Below, piece after piece: positions 1-5,358 of a stretch of DNA of 5,467 nt. Both the position numbers and the translations under genes were made by a program. The DNA comes from Flavobacteriales bacterium (GTDB lineage Bacteria > Bacteroidota > Bacteroidia > NORP154), in the NCBI GenBank assembly GCA_012965625.1, contig DTSC01000051.1, positions 1 to 5,467 on the forward strand. Direction: 5' to 3'. Each line of letters begins with the position of its first letter. Position 1 is the stretch's first letter. The notes beneath the pieces are model-generated. The model searched no databases, was not told the origin of the DNA, and saw nothing but the letters and a program-made list of their open reading frames with translations.

Positions 1-174
1 ATATGGAAATACAGGGGTCAGATCTTGCGTAAAGATCCGGAAATGAATCTTGAAGTGCACATTCGTGAAGTAAAAGATAAGAACAGCAGCATTACCATCA
101 TTGCAGATGCCAGTCTCTGGAAAGGTACACTGAGAATTTATGAAGTTACGGACATGGCAATAATAATCTCATAA
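1..174 (+). CDS. pfaC: C-terminal end of Pfa-type synthase subunit (FabA-like dehydratase), 5' truncated by window
   Basis: An open frame runs in from the left edge for 57 codons and stops at TAA 172-174. The visible residues include WKYRGQI near the start, then NLEVHI, and LRIYEVTDMAI at the end. This pattern (YRGQ, x-VHI, a D-x-SL stretch, then LRIYE-x-TD-x-AI) is what I recall of the extreme C-terminus of the FabA-like hot-dog dehydratase domains of PfaC in polyunsaturated-fatty-acid synthases. In that enzyme the domain dehydrates the 3-hydroxyacyl-ACP intermediate in the cytoplasm. The gene lies 11 nt before pfaD on the same strand, which is the usual pfaC-pfaD order and supports the call. 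Only the tail is visible, so domain content, length, and whether the dehydratase is part of a larger fused subunit cannot be judged. Confidence 0.72.
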   Translation: MWKYRGQILRKDPEMNLEVHIREVKDKNSSITIIADASLWKGTLRIYEVTDMAIIIS

Positions 175-185
175 GTTTATACATT

Positions 186-1826
186 ATGACAAACGTTACA
201 GCAGAAATCAAGCAAAGCAACGGCATTACAATGGTTGCCAAAAAGGTAAGCGCCAAATGGTTTGGAGATAAAAACGTTTTATCTTTTGATGCAAAGGGAA
301 TAAAAAAAGTACTCAGTAATGTTGGCCAATCTTGCTTCATCGTAAGGGATCCAAATGGACTGATCGGAGTCGCAGATCGGCTGGGAACAGATGACCCCTC
401 AAAGCTAACAAGCATGGAGCTGCTGGCTACGGTACCGGCATTTCTTCCAAGTCAGCTTGGTGATCCGGAGTTCAGGAAAACCTACGGACTGCAATACAAT
501 TACATGACTGGGGCTATGGCAAATGGTATCGGTTCAGCCGAACTCGTTATTGCTATGTCAAAGGCGGGGATGTTAAGCTCCTTCGGTGCAGCAGGGATGG
601 TGCTTTCCAGGGTTGAAAAGGAGATCAATGCCATTCAAAAAGCGCTTGGAGATAAGCCGTTTGCAGTGAACCTGATCCATAGTCCGAGTGAAGAAGCATT
701 AGAGCGTGAAGCCACGGACTTATTCCTGGAAAAGGGTATAACCATTGTGGAGGCCTCTGCCTTTATGGATCTCACACCACACATAGTCCGTTACAGGGCC
801 TCTGGATTGTCACAGGATGCTGATGGTAAAGTGGTTATCAAAAACAGGGTCATTGCAAAAATTTCTCGCTCCGAACTGGCAGAGAAGTTCATGAAACCGG
901 CACCGGACCCACTATTGGATCAGCTTGTGGCAGAAGGTAAGATTAGCAAGGATGAAGCTGAATGTGCAAGAAAGATCCCCATGGCTGATGACATTACTGT
1001 TGAAGCTGATTCGGGTGGGCATACAGATCGTCGTTCATTGGTATGTCTTTTGCCGGCCATCATTGCCTTAAGGGATGAACTTCAGTCCAAATTTCAGTTC
1101 CCAAAAGAGGTAAGGATAGGAGCTGCAGGAGGATTGGGCACTCCAAAATCTATCTTTGCTGCTTTTATGATGGGAGCAGCCTATGTAGTTACAGGGTCAG
1201 TAAACCAGGCATGTCTGGAATCGGGCTCTTCCGACTCCGTACGTAAGGTCCTTTCTGAAGTGGATATGGTAGATGTAATGATGGCACCAGCCGCAGATAT
1301 GTTTGAGATGGGCGTGAAACTTCAGGTAGTGAAAAAGGGATCTTTGTTTGGATTAAGAGCACAGAAGTTATATGACATTTATGAAGCCTATAATGGTATG
1401 GATGAAATACCTGAAAAGGAGCGGGGGAGTCTGGAAAAAACATTGTTTAAAGACACACTGGATAACATCTGGAAAAACTGCGTGGATTTTTTCAATGAGC
1501 GGGATCCTGATCAAATTAAACGGGCAGAAGACAATCCCAAGCGCAAGATGGCACTGGTATTCCGCTGGTACCTTGGCTTGTCTTCAGCATGGGCAAATTC
1601 CGGTGAAAAGGGGCGGGAGTTAGATTACCAGATATGGTGCGGACCGGCAATGGGTGCTTTCAACAAATGGACCAAAGGATCATCACTTGAAAACTGGGAA
1701 AACAGGAAGGCGGCAGAAGTAGCAAATCACCTGCTAACAGGTGCCGCACATCTCTTCAGGATTCAAAGCCTGGAAATGAGTGGTATCAGGATGCACTCTG
1801 ATTATAAACATTGGGAAATTGCATAA
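186..1826 (+). CDS. pfaD: PfaD-like trans-acting enoyl reductase of PUFA/secondary-lipid synthase
   Basis: This 546-residue protein belongs to the 2-nitropropane-dioxygenase-like, FMN-binding TIM-barrel family. In Pfa synthases PfaD is the separate enoyl reductase that saturates selected double bonds on the ACP-bound chain. Visible landmarks are the PfaD-type N-terminus (WFG at 25-27, LSFDAKGI at 32-39, FIVRDPNG at 51-58), the barrel start GSAELVIAMSKAGML (116-130), FAVNLIHSP (159-167), the active-site segment EADSGGHTD (273-281, with His279 where the family has its conserved histidine), and the phosphate-binding loop GAAGGLGTP (312-320) followed by VTGSVNQ (335-341). The C-terminal helical part contains YQIWCGPAMGAFN (481-493), characteristic of PfaD rather than of simple nitronate monooxygenases. 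The length is normal for PfaD. The ATG at 186 is chosen because it lies 11 nt after the upstream stop and gives the usual short N-terminal extension. It forms an operon with the pfaC end and the PPTase gene. Confidence 0.93.
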   Translation: MTNVTAEIKQSNGITMVAKKVSAKWFGDKNVLSFDAKGIKKVLSNVGQSCFIVRDPNGLIGVADRLGTDDPSKLTSMELLATVPAFLPSQLGDPEFRKTYGLQYNYMTGAMANGIGSAELVIAMSKAGMLSSFGAAGMVLSRVEKEINAIQKALGDKPFAVNLIHSPSEEALEREATDLFLEKGITIVEASAFMDLTPHIVRYRASGLSQDADGKVVIKNRVIAKISRSELAEKFMKPAPDPLLDQLVAEGKISKDEAECARKIPMADDITVEADSGGHTDRRSLVCLLPAIIALRDELQSKFQFPKEVRIGAAGGLGTPKSIFAAFMMGAAYVVTGSVNQACLESGSSDSVRKVLSEVDMVDVMMAPAADMFEMGVKLQVVKKGSLFGLRAQKLYDIYEAYNGMDEIPEKERGSLEKTLFKDTLDNIWKNCVDFFNERDPDQIKRAEDNPKRKMALVFRWYLGLSSAWANSGEKGRELDYQIWCGPAMGAFNKWTKGSSLENWENRKAAEVANHLLTGAAHLFRIQSLEMSGIRMHSDYKHWEIA

Positions 1827-1828
1827 AA

Positions 1829-2443
1829 ATGGACGATGAATACATCCTCCTGCAAAAGAAACAGGATGATATTGTTGTCGATATTGGCCAGCTGGATGAG
1901 GAAGAGCTGCATCGGTATAATCGCTACATTGATTCAAATAAAAAGGCAGAGTTCCTGGCTGGCAGATGTTTCCTGAAACAGGAGCTGTCAAAAATGGTGC
2001 AGATGCCACCACATGATATACGGATCTCTCTTTCAGCCAATGGAAAGCCATACCATACAGGGTCTAGATTGGCATCTCCTCATTTTAACTTGTCGCATAG
2101 CAATGGTGTGCTTGTGATAGCATTTTCGAAATTCCCTATAGGAGTTGATATAGCATTCCAAAGCGATGTATCCATAGAGTCCCTTCAGCCATTTCTCAGC
2201 GACAAGGAGCTGTCCGTTCTGAATGATCAAACAGAAACAGAACAAAAAGAAAGCCTGATCCATTTGTTCACGATGAAAGAGGCTTTTATTAAAGCAACAG
2301 ATAAGGTATGGGGTTTAGACCTTATCTCTTTTAACTGGAACCAGGACGGCTGGCAGCTCTGGCAACCAGTAGAAAACTGTTCATTTAAGATACACAAAAC
2401 CAAAGAACATTTCATCTCTATCTGCCTTCTAAAAAATGAATAA
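1829..2443 (+). CDS. pfaE: Sfp-type 4'-phosphopantetheinyl transferase (PfaE-like)
   Basis: This 204-residue protein transfers the 4'-phosphopantetheine arm of coenzyme A to a serine of acyl-carrier domains. Next to pfaD its target is very likely the ACP array of the Pfa synthase (inference from position). Family motifs in order are FLAGRCFLKQEL (42-53), NGKPY (71-75), FNLSHSNG (86-93), IGVDIAF (104-110) with metal-binding Asp107, and FTMKEAFIKA (147-156) with Glu151 and Lys155. Two deviations from the Sfp consensus are visible: the residue two after Asp107 is Ala109 instead of Glu, and the usual Trp of W-x-x-KEA is Phe147. The length is typical. I chose the ATG at 1829, 2 nt after the pfaD stop. 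A TTG at 1811 would add six residues but overlaps pfaD and gives no better homology. The tight spacing suggests translational coupling. Confidence 0.9.
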   Translation: MDDEYILLQKKQDDIVVDIGQLDEEELHRYNRYIDSNKKAEFLAGRCFLKQELSKMVQMPPHDIRISLSANGKPYHTGSRLASPHFNLSHSNGVLVIAFSKFPIGVDIAFQSDVSIESLQPFLSDKELSVLNDQTETEQKESLIHLFTMKEAFIKATDKVWGLDLISFNWNQDGWQLWQPVENCSFKIHKTKEHFISICLLKNE

Positions 2444-2507
2444 CCCTTTGCCAAAATATAAACCAGTCGGCAAATATTCCATTATTCAATAAGCATCAGT
2501 CTATCAA

Positions 2508-2546
2508 GATTAATTAGGATCAGGAAAAAGTTTTCCTCAATTAATC
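2508..2546. repeat. Imperfect palindrome upstream of the sigma-factor gene
   Basis: Two nested inverted repeats are visible. The outer arms GATTAATT (2508-2515) and AATTAATC (2539-2546) are perfectly complementary, and the inner arms AGGAAAA (2522-2528) and TTTTCCT (2531-2537) are also perfect. The left side carries six extra unpaired bases between its arms and the right side one. The structure ends 11 bp before the -7 element at 2558, so it covers the place where the -33 contact would be. It is not followed by a T-run, so it is unlikely to be a terminator of the upstream operon. A regulator-binding site for the downstream gene is possible but unproven. Confidence 0.5.
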
Positions 2547-2557
2547 AATTGTATATC

Positions 2558-2565
2558 TATCTTTG
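2558..2565 (+). promoter_or_regulatory. Probable Bacteroidota -7 promoter element for the sigma-factor gene
   Basis: TATCTTTG matches the Bacteroidota housekeeping -7 consensus TAnnTTTG at every fixed position. No good TTG -33 element lies about 19 bp upstream; that stretch is the TTTTCCTC arm of the palindrome. Transcription would begin near 2571-2574, giving a leader of about 20 nt before the ATG at 2593. The element overlaps the TTG codon at 2563, which argues against that codon as the start of translation. Confidence 0.5.
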
Positions 2566-2592
2566 CCACGCAAATCACGAATTAAGACGGGA

Positions 2593-3195
2593 ATGGATGC
2601 ATACATATTAGAGTACAGGCCAATGCTCTTGTCAATTGCGATAAACCTTCTCGGTAATATCAAGGATGCTGAAGATATGGTGCAGGATACTTTTGTGAAG
2701 TGGTTTGAAAGAGATACCACGCATGTGGTACAATCCAAGGGATATTTGATCACTACGTTAAAGAATGCTTGCTCAAACTTTTCCAGAAGCGGAAAAAGAC
2801 AAGATGAGTTTAAAGAAGATCTGATCATTGAGGAGAAGAAAACCGGATTTTTCCCATCAGACTGGTTTGACTTTGACTTGGAAAATGATTTAGCCAAATC
2901 GTATGCGACCCTTAGTAAGAGGCTCAATATCTCTGAGAAGTCCGTATATATATTACGAGAGGTATTTAATCTGGATTACCAGGAGATTTCATCGATGCTG
3001 GACAAAAAGGCGGAGAACTGCCGTAAGATACTCGATCGCGCAAAAGAACGTCTGACAGAACAGAAAGAACGCTTCCAAATTGAGGCCAACAAACACGCTG
3101 CCTCATTTGAATTATTCCGTGAAGCCTGCAAAACAGGTAAGCTATCCGAGTATATCTCAAACCTCAAAGATGAGGTTTTGGAGAAGGTCCGCTGA
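2593..3195 (+). CDS. ECF-type RNA polymerase sigma factor, ECF41/SigJ-like with shortened C-terminus
   Basis: This 200-residue protein directs RNA polymerase to a specific promoter set. Region sigma-2 covers about residues 5-70, with the typical GNIKDAEDMVQDTFVKW (21-37) and YLITTLKNACSNF (51-63). A linker containing FFPSDWFDFD (86-95) follows. Region sigma-4 spans about 100-155, with SEKSVYILREVFNLDYQEIS (114-133) and the recognition helix around ENCRKILDRAKERL (141-154). The DAEDMVQDTF and LREVF-x-x-DY-x-EI patterns are those of ECF41/SigJ-like factors, which normally carry a SnoaL-like C-terminal domain of about 100 residues that modulates activity. Here only its first helices seem present (about 160-195) before the TGA. 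I chose ATG 2593 over TTG 2563, which would add ten residues but lies inside a likely promoter element. No anti-sigma gene is adjacent. Its targets are unknown, and nothing links it directly to the pfa genes. Confidence 0.85.
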   Translation: MDAYILEYRPMLLSIAINLLGNIKDAEDMVQDTFVKWFERDTTHVVQSKGYLITTLKNACSNFSRSGKRQDEFKEDLIIEEKKTGFFPSDWFDFDLENDLAKSYATLSKRLNISEKSVYILREVFNLDYQEISSMLDKKAENCRKILDRAKERLTEQKERFQIEANKHAASFELFREACKTGKLSEYISNLKDEVLEKVR

Positions 3196-3223
3196 TTACA
3201 ATAATATCAAGAGCCTGTCCATT

Positions 3224-3257
3224 AAAAAAGACCGAAAAACACTGAAATTTTTCGGCC
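3224..3257 (-). terminator. Intrinsic terminator for leftward transcription
   Basis: Read on the minus strand, GGCCGAAAAA (3257-3248) pairs with TTTTTCGGTC (3239-3230) as a 10-bp stem with one G-T pair and an 8-nt loop. It is followed at once by six T (3229-3224). On the plus strand the stem is followed by CCCCATTTG, so it is unlikely to terminate the sigma-factor transcript efficiently. It lies 9 bp beyond the tRNA-like fragment at 3266, where a tRNA terminator would normally sit. Confidence 0.75.
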
Positions 3258-3265
3258 CCATTTGA

Positions 3266-3288
3266 GCGGTCCGGACGGGACTACAACC
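3266..3288 (-). repeat. Degenerate tRNA-Asp 3'-end fragment, candidate attachment-site copy
   Basis: The plus-strand sequence GCGGTCCGGACGGGACT (3266-3282) is identical to 5413-5429, the 3' end of the tRNA-Asp gene. After two mismatches the match continues for AACC, giving 21 of 23 bases. It lies in the same orientation as the tRNA. It retains the discriminator G, the 3' acceptor strand and the 3' half of the T arm. The T loop reads TTGTAGT instead of TTCGAGT, and the encoded CCA has become CTC, so it is not part of a functional tRNA. Short direct repeats of a tRNA 3' end are the usual scar of tyrosine-recombinase integration into tRNA genes. Confidence 0.7.
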
Positions 3289-3538
3289 TTCTTTTCCTGG
3301 CTTTCCTAAACTTTGCTGTTTCCTGATTAAATCCCTGATTACTGAATGGTGTCGTTGGAAAGCCAGGAATAGACAAACCAGTTACAGAACTAATATTAGC
3401 AGTAAGTACAGAACTATCTATTACATTATCATATCCAAAATCTATTAATGCCTGTTCAAAGGCAGTGTCAGGAATAGCTGTTGTCTGCCCAAAGACAATG
3501 TAGGGGAGTAGGAATAATAGGAGTATTAGTTTTTTCAT
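3281..3538 (-). pseudogene. Truncated N-terminal fragment of an LRR-type secreted protein
   Basis: The 85-codon frame begins with a clear signal peptide (residues 1-18, MKKL then a leucine-rich core, ending VFGQ). The next segment, IPDTAFEQALIDFGYDN (22-38) and VLTANISSVTGLSI (44-57), matches what I recall as the mature N-terminus of Bacteroidota leucine-rich-repeat surface proteins, where the repeats would continue with LxxNxIxxLxG units for hundreds of residues, often ending in a T9SS tail. Here the similarity stops after about residue 57. The remaining 28 residues (ending KARKRRL) are basic, without LRR pattern, and the stop TAG at 3283-3281 lies inside the tRNA-like fragment. The gene therefore looks cut by a rearrangement. 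The start ATG (3538-3536) is chosen because it begins the signal peptide; an in-frame extension upstream to 3634 has no signal-peptide logic. A functional short secreted peptide cannot be fully excluded. Confidence 0.65.
3294..3369. repeat. 13-bp perfect inverted repeat at the boundary of the broken LRR gene
   Basis: TTCCTGGCTTTCC (3294-3306) and GGAAAGCCAGGAA (3357-3369) are exact reverse complements separated by 50 bp. The pair starts 5 bp inside the tRNA-like fragment's right edge and spans the part of the reading frame that no longer resembles an LRR protein. The spacer also contains CCTGATTA twice with a 12-bp period (3322-3329 and 3334-3341). It could be recombinase arm sites, the remains of a small inverted-repeat element, or chance. 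Confidence 0.6.
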
Positions 3539-3569
3539 AGCTTTAGGTTTAGGAATACCACTAATATAC

Positions 3570-3620
3570 AAAAACCCTGTTTGGGGAGAGTTTAAAAAAG
3601 TGTACAAAATCGGACAGGGT
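3570..3620 (-). terminator. Weak hairpin after the FISUMP gene, possible terminator
   Basis: On the minus strand ACCCTGT (3620-3614) pairs with ACAGGGT (3580-3574), and the right arm is followed by a short T-run, giving TTTTT at 3574-3570. The loop is long (33 nt) and the stem only 7 bp, so termination is uncertain. It lies in the 92-bp gap between the FISUMP stop and the start of the LRR-type gene, and would separate their transcription. Confidence 0.35.
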
Positions 3621-3630
3621 AAATAGTCAA

Positions 3631-4710
3631 TCAATCCCTAAGACAACGAACAGAAAAACCGTACTCCTTGTAATTGGTGCCCCTGTAGACATTGCTGTAA
3701 TTGTAATACAGGGCCCGGTACCAGGCATTGGTCGTATTGGACTGTGTAGAACTCCACCAGTACCCGTTATCTCCAATGTTGGTATAATTTCCATTGTTGG
3801 AGCGGTTACCACCCGGAAGGCCTGAAAACCCACTTTCATTAGTCGCAGCGGTATTTGGATCATTCCATAAGCCAGTACCAGCTTGTATGGTTCCGACGGT
3901 TTTCATCTTGCCTCCTGCAACAATACCGCCCCCCAAATAGTCTATTAGTGTAGTCCATTCAGCATCTGTTGGCACGTGCCATCCTGTTGGACATAAACCT
4001 GAAGCATTATCAACGGCGTACCAATTATACATTTTACCATAAGAGTTCTCATATAGGCTGTCATTACTATAATGACACCACGCATCTGTGGTTAAATTAA
4101 ACCATTGGGCAGAATCTGTCACATTTGGGATAGTATCGCCATTGGCATACTTAGTGGTGCGCAGGTTCTCTTGCATCCATTCCTGTCCGTTACCTAAAAC
4201 AATAGAAGTATAGATATTTCCATCAATATCTGTTACTCCACTTCCAGGATTAGTTACAATTCCTCCTCCAGTAGTTGTAAAACTCACCTCATTGCCATAC
4301 GCAGTGCCTGCACTGTTGATGGCATATGAACGAACATAGTAGGAGGTGTTGGCTGTTAAACCTGAAAGGTTACTGCTAAAGCTGCCTGTACCACTACCAT
4401 CATTGGTTGTACTGTCTGCCGTAGTTGGGTTTGTTGATGTGCCATAACATACCCCTCTTTGGGTAATTGGTGCTCCACCATCACTTGTTATGTCTCCACC
4501 ACTTACTGCTGAAGTTGAAGTGATACTCCCAATCGACAAGGTGGTTAAGCCGGCTAAGTTGCCAGAGTTGCCCACAGTATAGGTTATACTATCTATAGTT
4601 GAGAGAGGTATCTGAAGCACAGTGCCGTTGGACTGGTAAATATTCATTGTGGTTTGAGTAAATCCCATAATACTTGCCAGAACAAAAAGGGTAGTAAATA
4701 TATTTTTCAT
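3631..4710 (-). CDS. Exported FISUMP-domain protein with fibronectin-like linker
   Basis: This 359-residue protein starts with a signal peptide (about 1-19, MKNIF and a hydrophobic core, ending GFTQ). A short segment MNIYQSNGT...LSTIDSITYTV (22-46) is a recurring N-terminal motif of Bacteroidota surface proteins. Residues about 55-147 form a fibronectin-III-like beta domain (RGVCYGTS at 85-92, LTANTSYYVRSYAINSAGTA at 118-137, VSFTT at 142-146). Residues about 159-359 are a FISUMP domain (Fibrobacter succinogenes major paralogous domain): DIDGNIYTSIVLGNGQEWM (161-179), ENLRTTKYANGDTIP (181-195), LCPTGWHVPTDAEW (239-252), GYWWSSTQ (316-323) and GFSVRCLRD (351-359). FISUMP domains are thought to adopt a C-type-lectin/sulfatase-modifying-factor-like fold and occur on cell surfaces; ligand binding or adhesion is an inference. 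No T9SS tail is present. The ATG is 16 bp after the stop of the T9SS-tail gene, suggesting one transcript. The C-terminal 34 residues are rich in Asn and Tyr. Confidence 0.88.
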   Translation of the reverse strand: MKNIFTTLFVLASIMGFTQTTMNIYQSNGTVLQIPLSTIDSITYTVGNSGNLAGLTTLSIGSITSTSAVSGGDITSDGGAPITQRGVCYGTSTNPTTADSTTNDGSGTGSFSSNLSGLTANTSYYVRSYAINSAGTAYGNEVSFTTTGGGIVTNPGSGVTDIDGNIYTSIVLGNGQEWMQENLRTTKYANGDTIPNVTDSAQWFNLTTDAWCHYSNDSLYENSYGKMYNWYAVDNASGLCPTGWHVPTDAEWTTLIDYLGGGIVAGGKMKTVGTIQAGTGLWNDPNTAATNESGFSGLPGGNRSNNGNYTNIGDNGYWWSSTQSNTTNAWYRALYYNYSNVYRGTNYKEYGFSVRCLRD

Positions 4711-4726
4711 TGCTTTATGTGCTTAA

Positions 4727-5248
4727 TTATTCTCCCGCCATTATAATTGTTTTAGTAACAACCAAATTTGAAGAAGTAATGCGACAGAAATAAGTGCCAT
4801 CAGCATAATTGGAGGCGTTCCAACCCAAACTGTTTTCACCTTTTTCTTGGTCGCCTTGAAAAATCGTATGAAGCAGCTTTCCATCTATGCTAAGCCATTC
4901 AATTCGTACAGGACTGTCACTGGCTAGGTTATATTGAATATTTACATCTCCGCTGTTTGGATTGGGATATATATTTACAGCTAACTTTCTTGTATTGGCA
5001 ATTAACTCTTCCACGTCAACAGAAGATTCACTGTATGTATAATGAGCAATCGTACTTACATTCCAAGAAAGGGTGGTTGCGTTTAACAGAAAAACATTCA
5101 TCACATCATTTGTAAATGTAATCTTGTCTATATCTTCTAAATTATATCCAGCCTGTGTGCCATTAGTAAAGTTGAAATAAACGCTTTGAGCGTGTGTACC
5201 CGTTAAGAGCATTAAGATGGCAGCAAATGTTATTAGAAATTGTTTCAT
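4727..5248 (-). CDS. Small secreted protein with type IX secretion sorting domain
   Basis: This 173-residue protein begins with a signal peptide (about 1-20, MKQFLITF and a hydrophobic core, ending THA before Gln21). The mature N-terminus, FNFTNGT...LEDIDKITFTND (25-48), carries the same motif as the FISUMP protein encoded downstream. The C-terminal about 83 residues are a T9SS type A sorting domain: VNIYPNPNSGDVNIQYNLAS (91-110), VRIEWLSIDGKLLHTI (114-129), NASNYADGTYFCRITS (144-159) and VVTKTIIMAGE at the end. Such tails direct export across the outer membrane by the Por/Spr machinery and are removed at the surface. Very little lies between the two parts (about 49-80), so the cargo is unusually small and no enzymatic domain is recognised. 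It is probably cotranscribed with the FISUMP gene. The start ATG is the one that gives the signal peptide; no Shine-Dalgarno is seen. Confidence 0.85.
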   Translation of the reverse strand: MKQFLITFAAILMLLTGTHAQSVYFNFTNGTQAGYNLEDIDKITFTNDVMNVFLLNATTLSWNVSTIAHYTYSESSVDVEELIANTRKLAVNIYPNPNSGDVNIQYNLASDSPVRIEWLSIDGKLLHTIFQGDQEKGENSLGWNASNYADGTYFCRITSSNLVVTKTIIMAGE

Positions 5249-5263
5249 AGCATTAAGATTACC

Positions 5264-5271
5264 TAAATATA
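5264..5271 (-). promoter_or_regulatory. Possible -7 element for the T9SS-tail/FISUMP genes
   Basis: On the minus strand TATATTTA matches TAnnTTTG at all but the last position and lies 15 bp before the ATG at 5248. No TTG -33 element is visible at a suitable distance, and the region is AT-rich, so chance matches are easy. It is the best candidate in the 110 bp between the terminator at 5359 and the gene. Confidence 0.2.
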
Positions 5272-5336
5272 CGAAAAATATAGAATAATGGTTTCGGAGG
5301 GGATTGAGTATAAAAAAGGGGGAGAAAAAATGAAAA

Positions 5337-5358
5337 AGTGTCCCCTGTAGTGTCCCCT
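5337..5358. repeat. Short tandem repeat AGTGTCCCCT x2
   Basis: AGTGTCCCCT occurs at 5337-5346 and again at 5349-5358, a 12-bp period with GT between the copies. It lies just beyond the T-run of the tRNA terminator and about 90 bp upstream of the T9SS-tail gene. The two evenly spaced copies resemble a paired protein-binding site, but no function can be assigned. Confidence 0.5.

Noticed and set aside
1811..1828. TTG start for the PPTase gene, overlapping pfaD
   Set aside because: An ATG lies 18 nt downstream, 2 nt after the pfaD stop, and the extra six residues add nothing recognisable.
2447..2474. TTTGCC...GGCAAA inverted repeat just after the PPTase stop, as operon terminator
   Set aside because: The stem is only 6 bp with a 16-nt loop and is followed by TATTCCATT rather than a T-run, so it is too weak to call.
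2563..2592. TTG start for the sigma factor (ten extra residues)
   Set aside because: The codon lies inside the TATCTTTG promoter-like element and would precede the expected transcription start; the ATG at 2593 begins region 2 at the usual place.
3080..3265. 61-codon plus-strand frame overlapping the sigma-factor end, as a frameshifted continuation
   Set aside because: Its sequence past the stop shows no SnoaL-domain motif and runs through the leftward terminator hairpin.
3266..3288. A second functional tRNA gene
   Set aside because: Only the 3' acceptor strand and part of the T arm are present; the T loop is altered, CCA is lost, and no anticodon arm is found at the expected distance.
3627..3863. 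78-codon minus-strand frame inside the FISUMP gene
   Set aside because: It overlaps the strongly supported FISUMP domain in another frame and shows no protein-like features.
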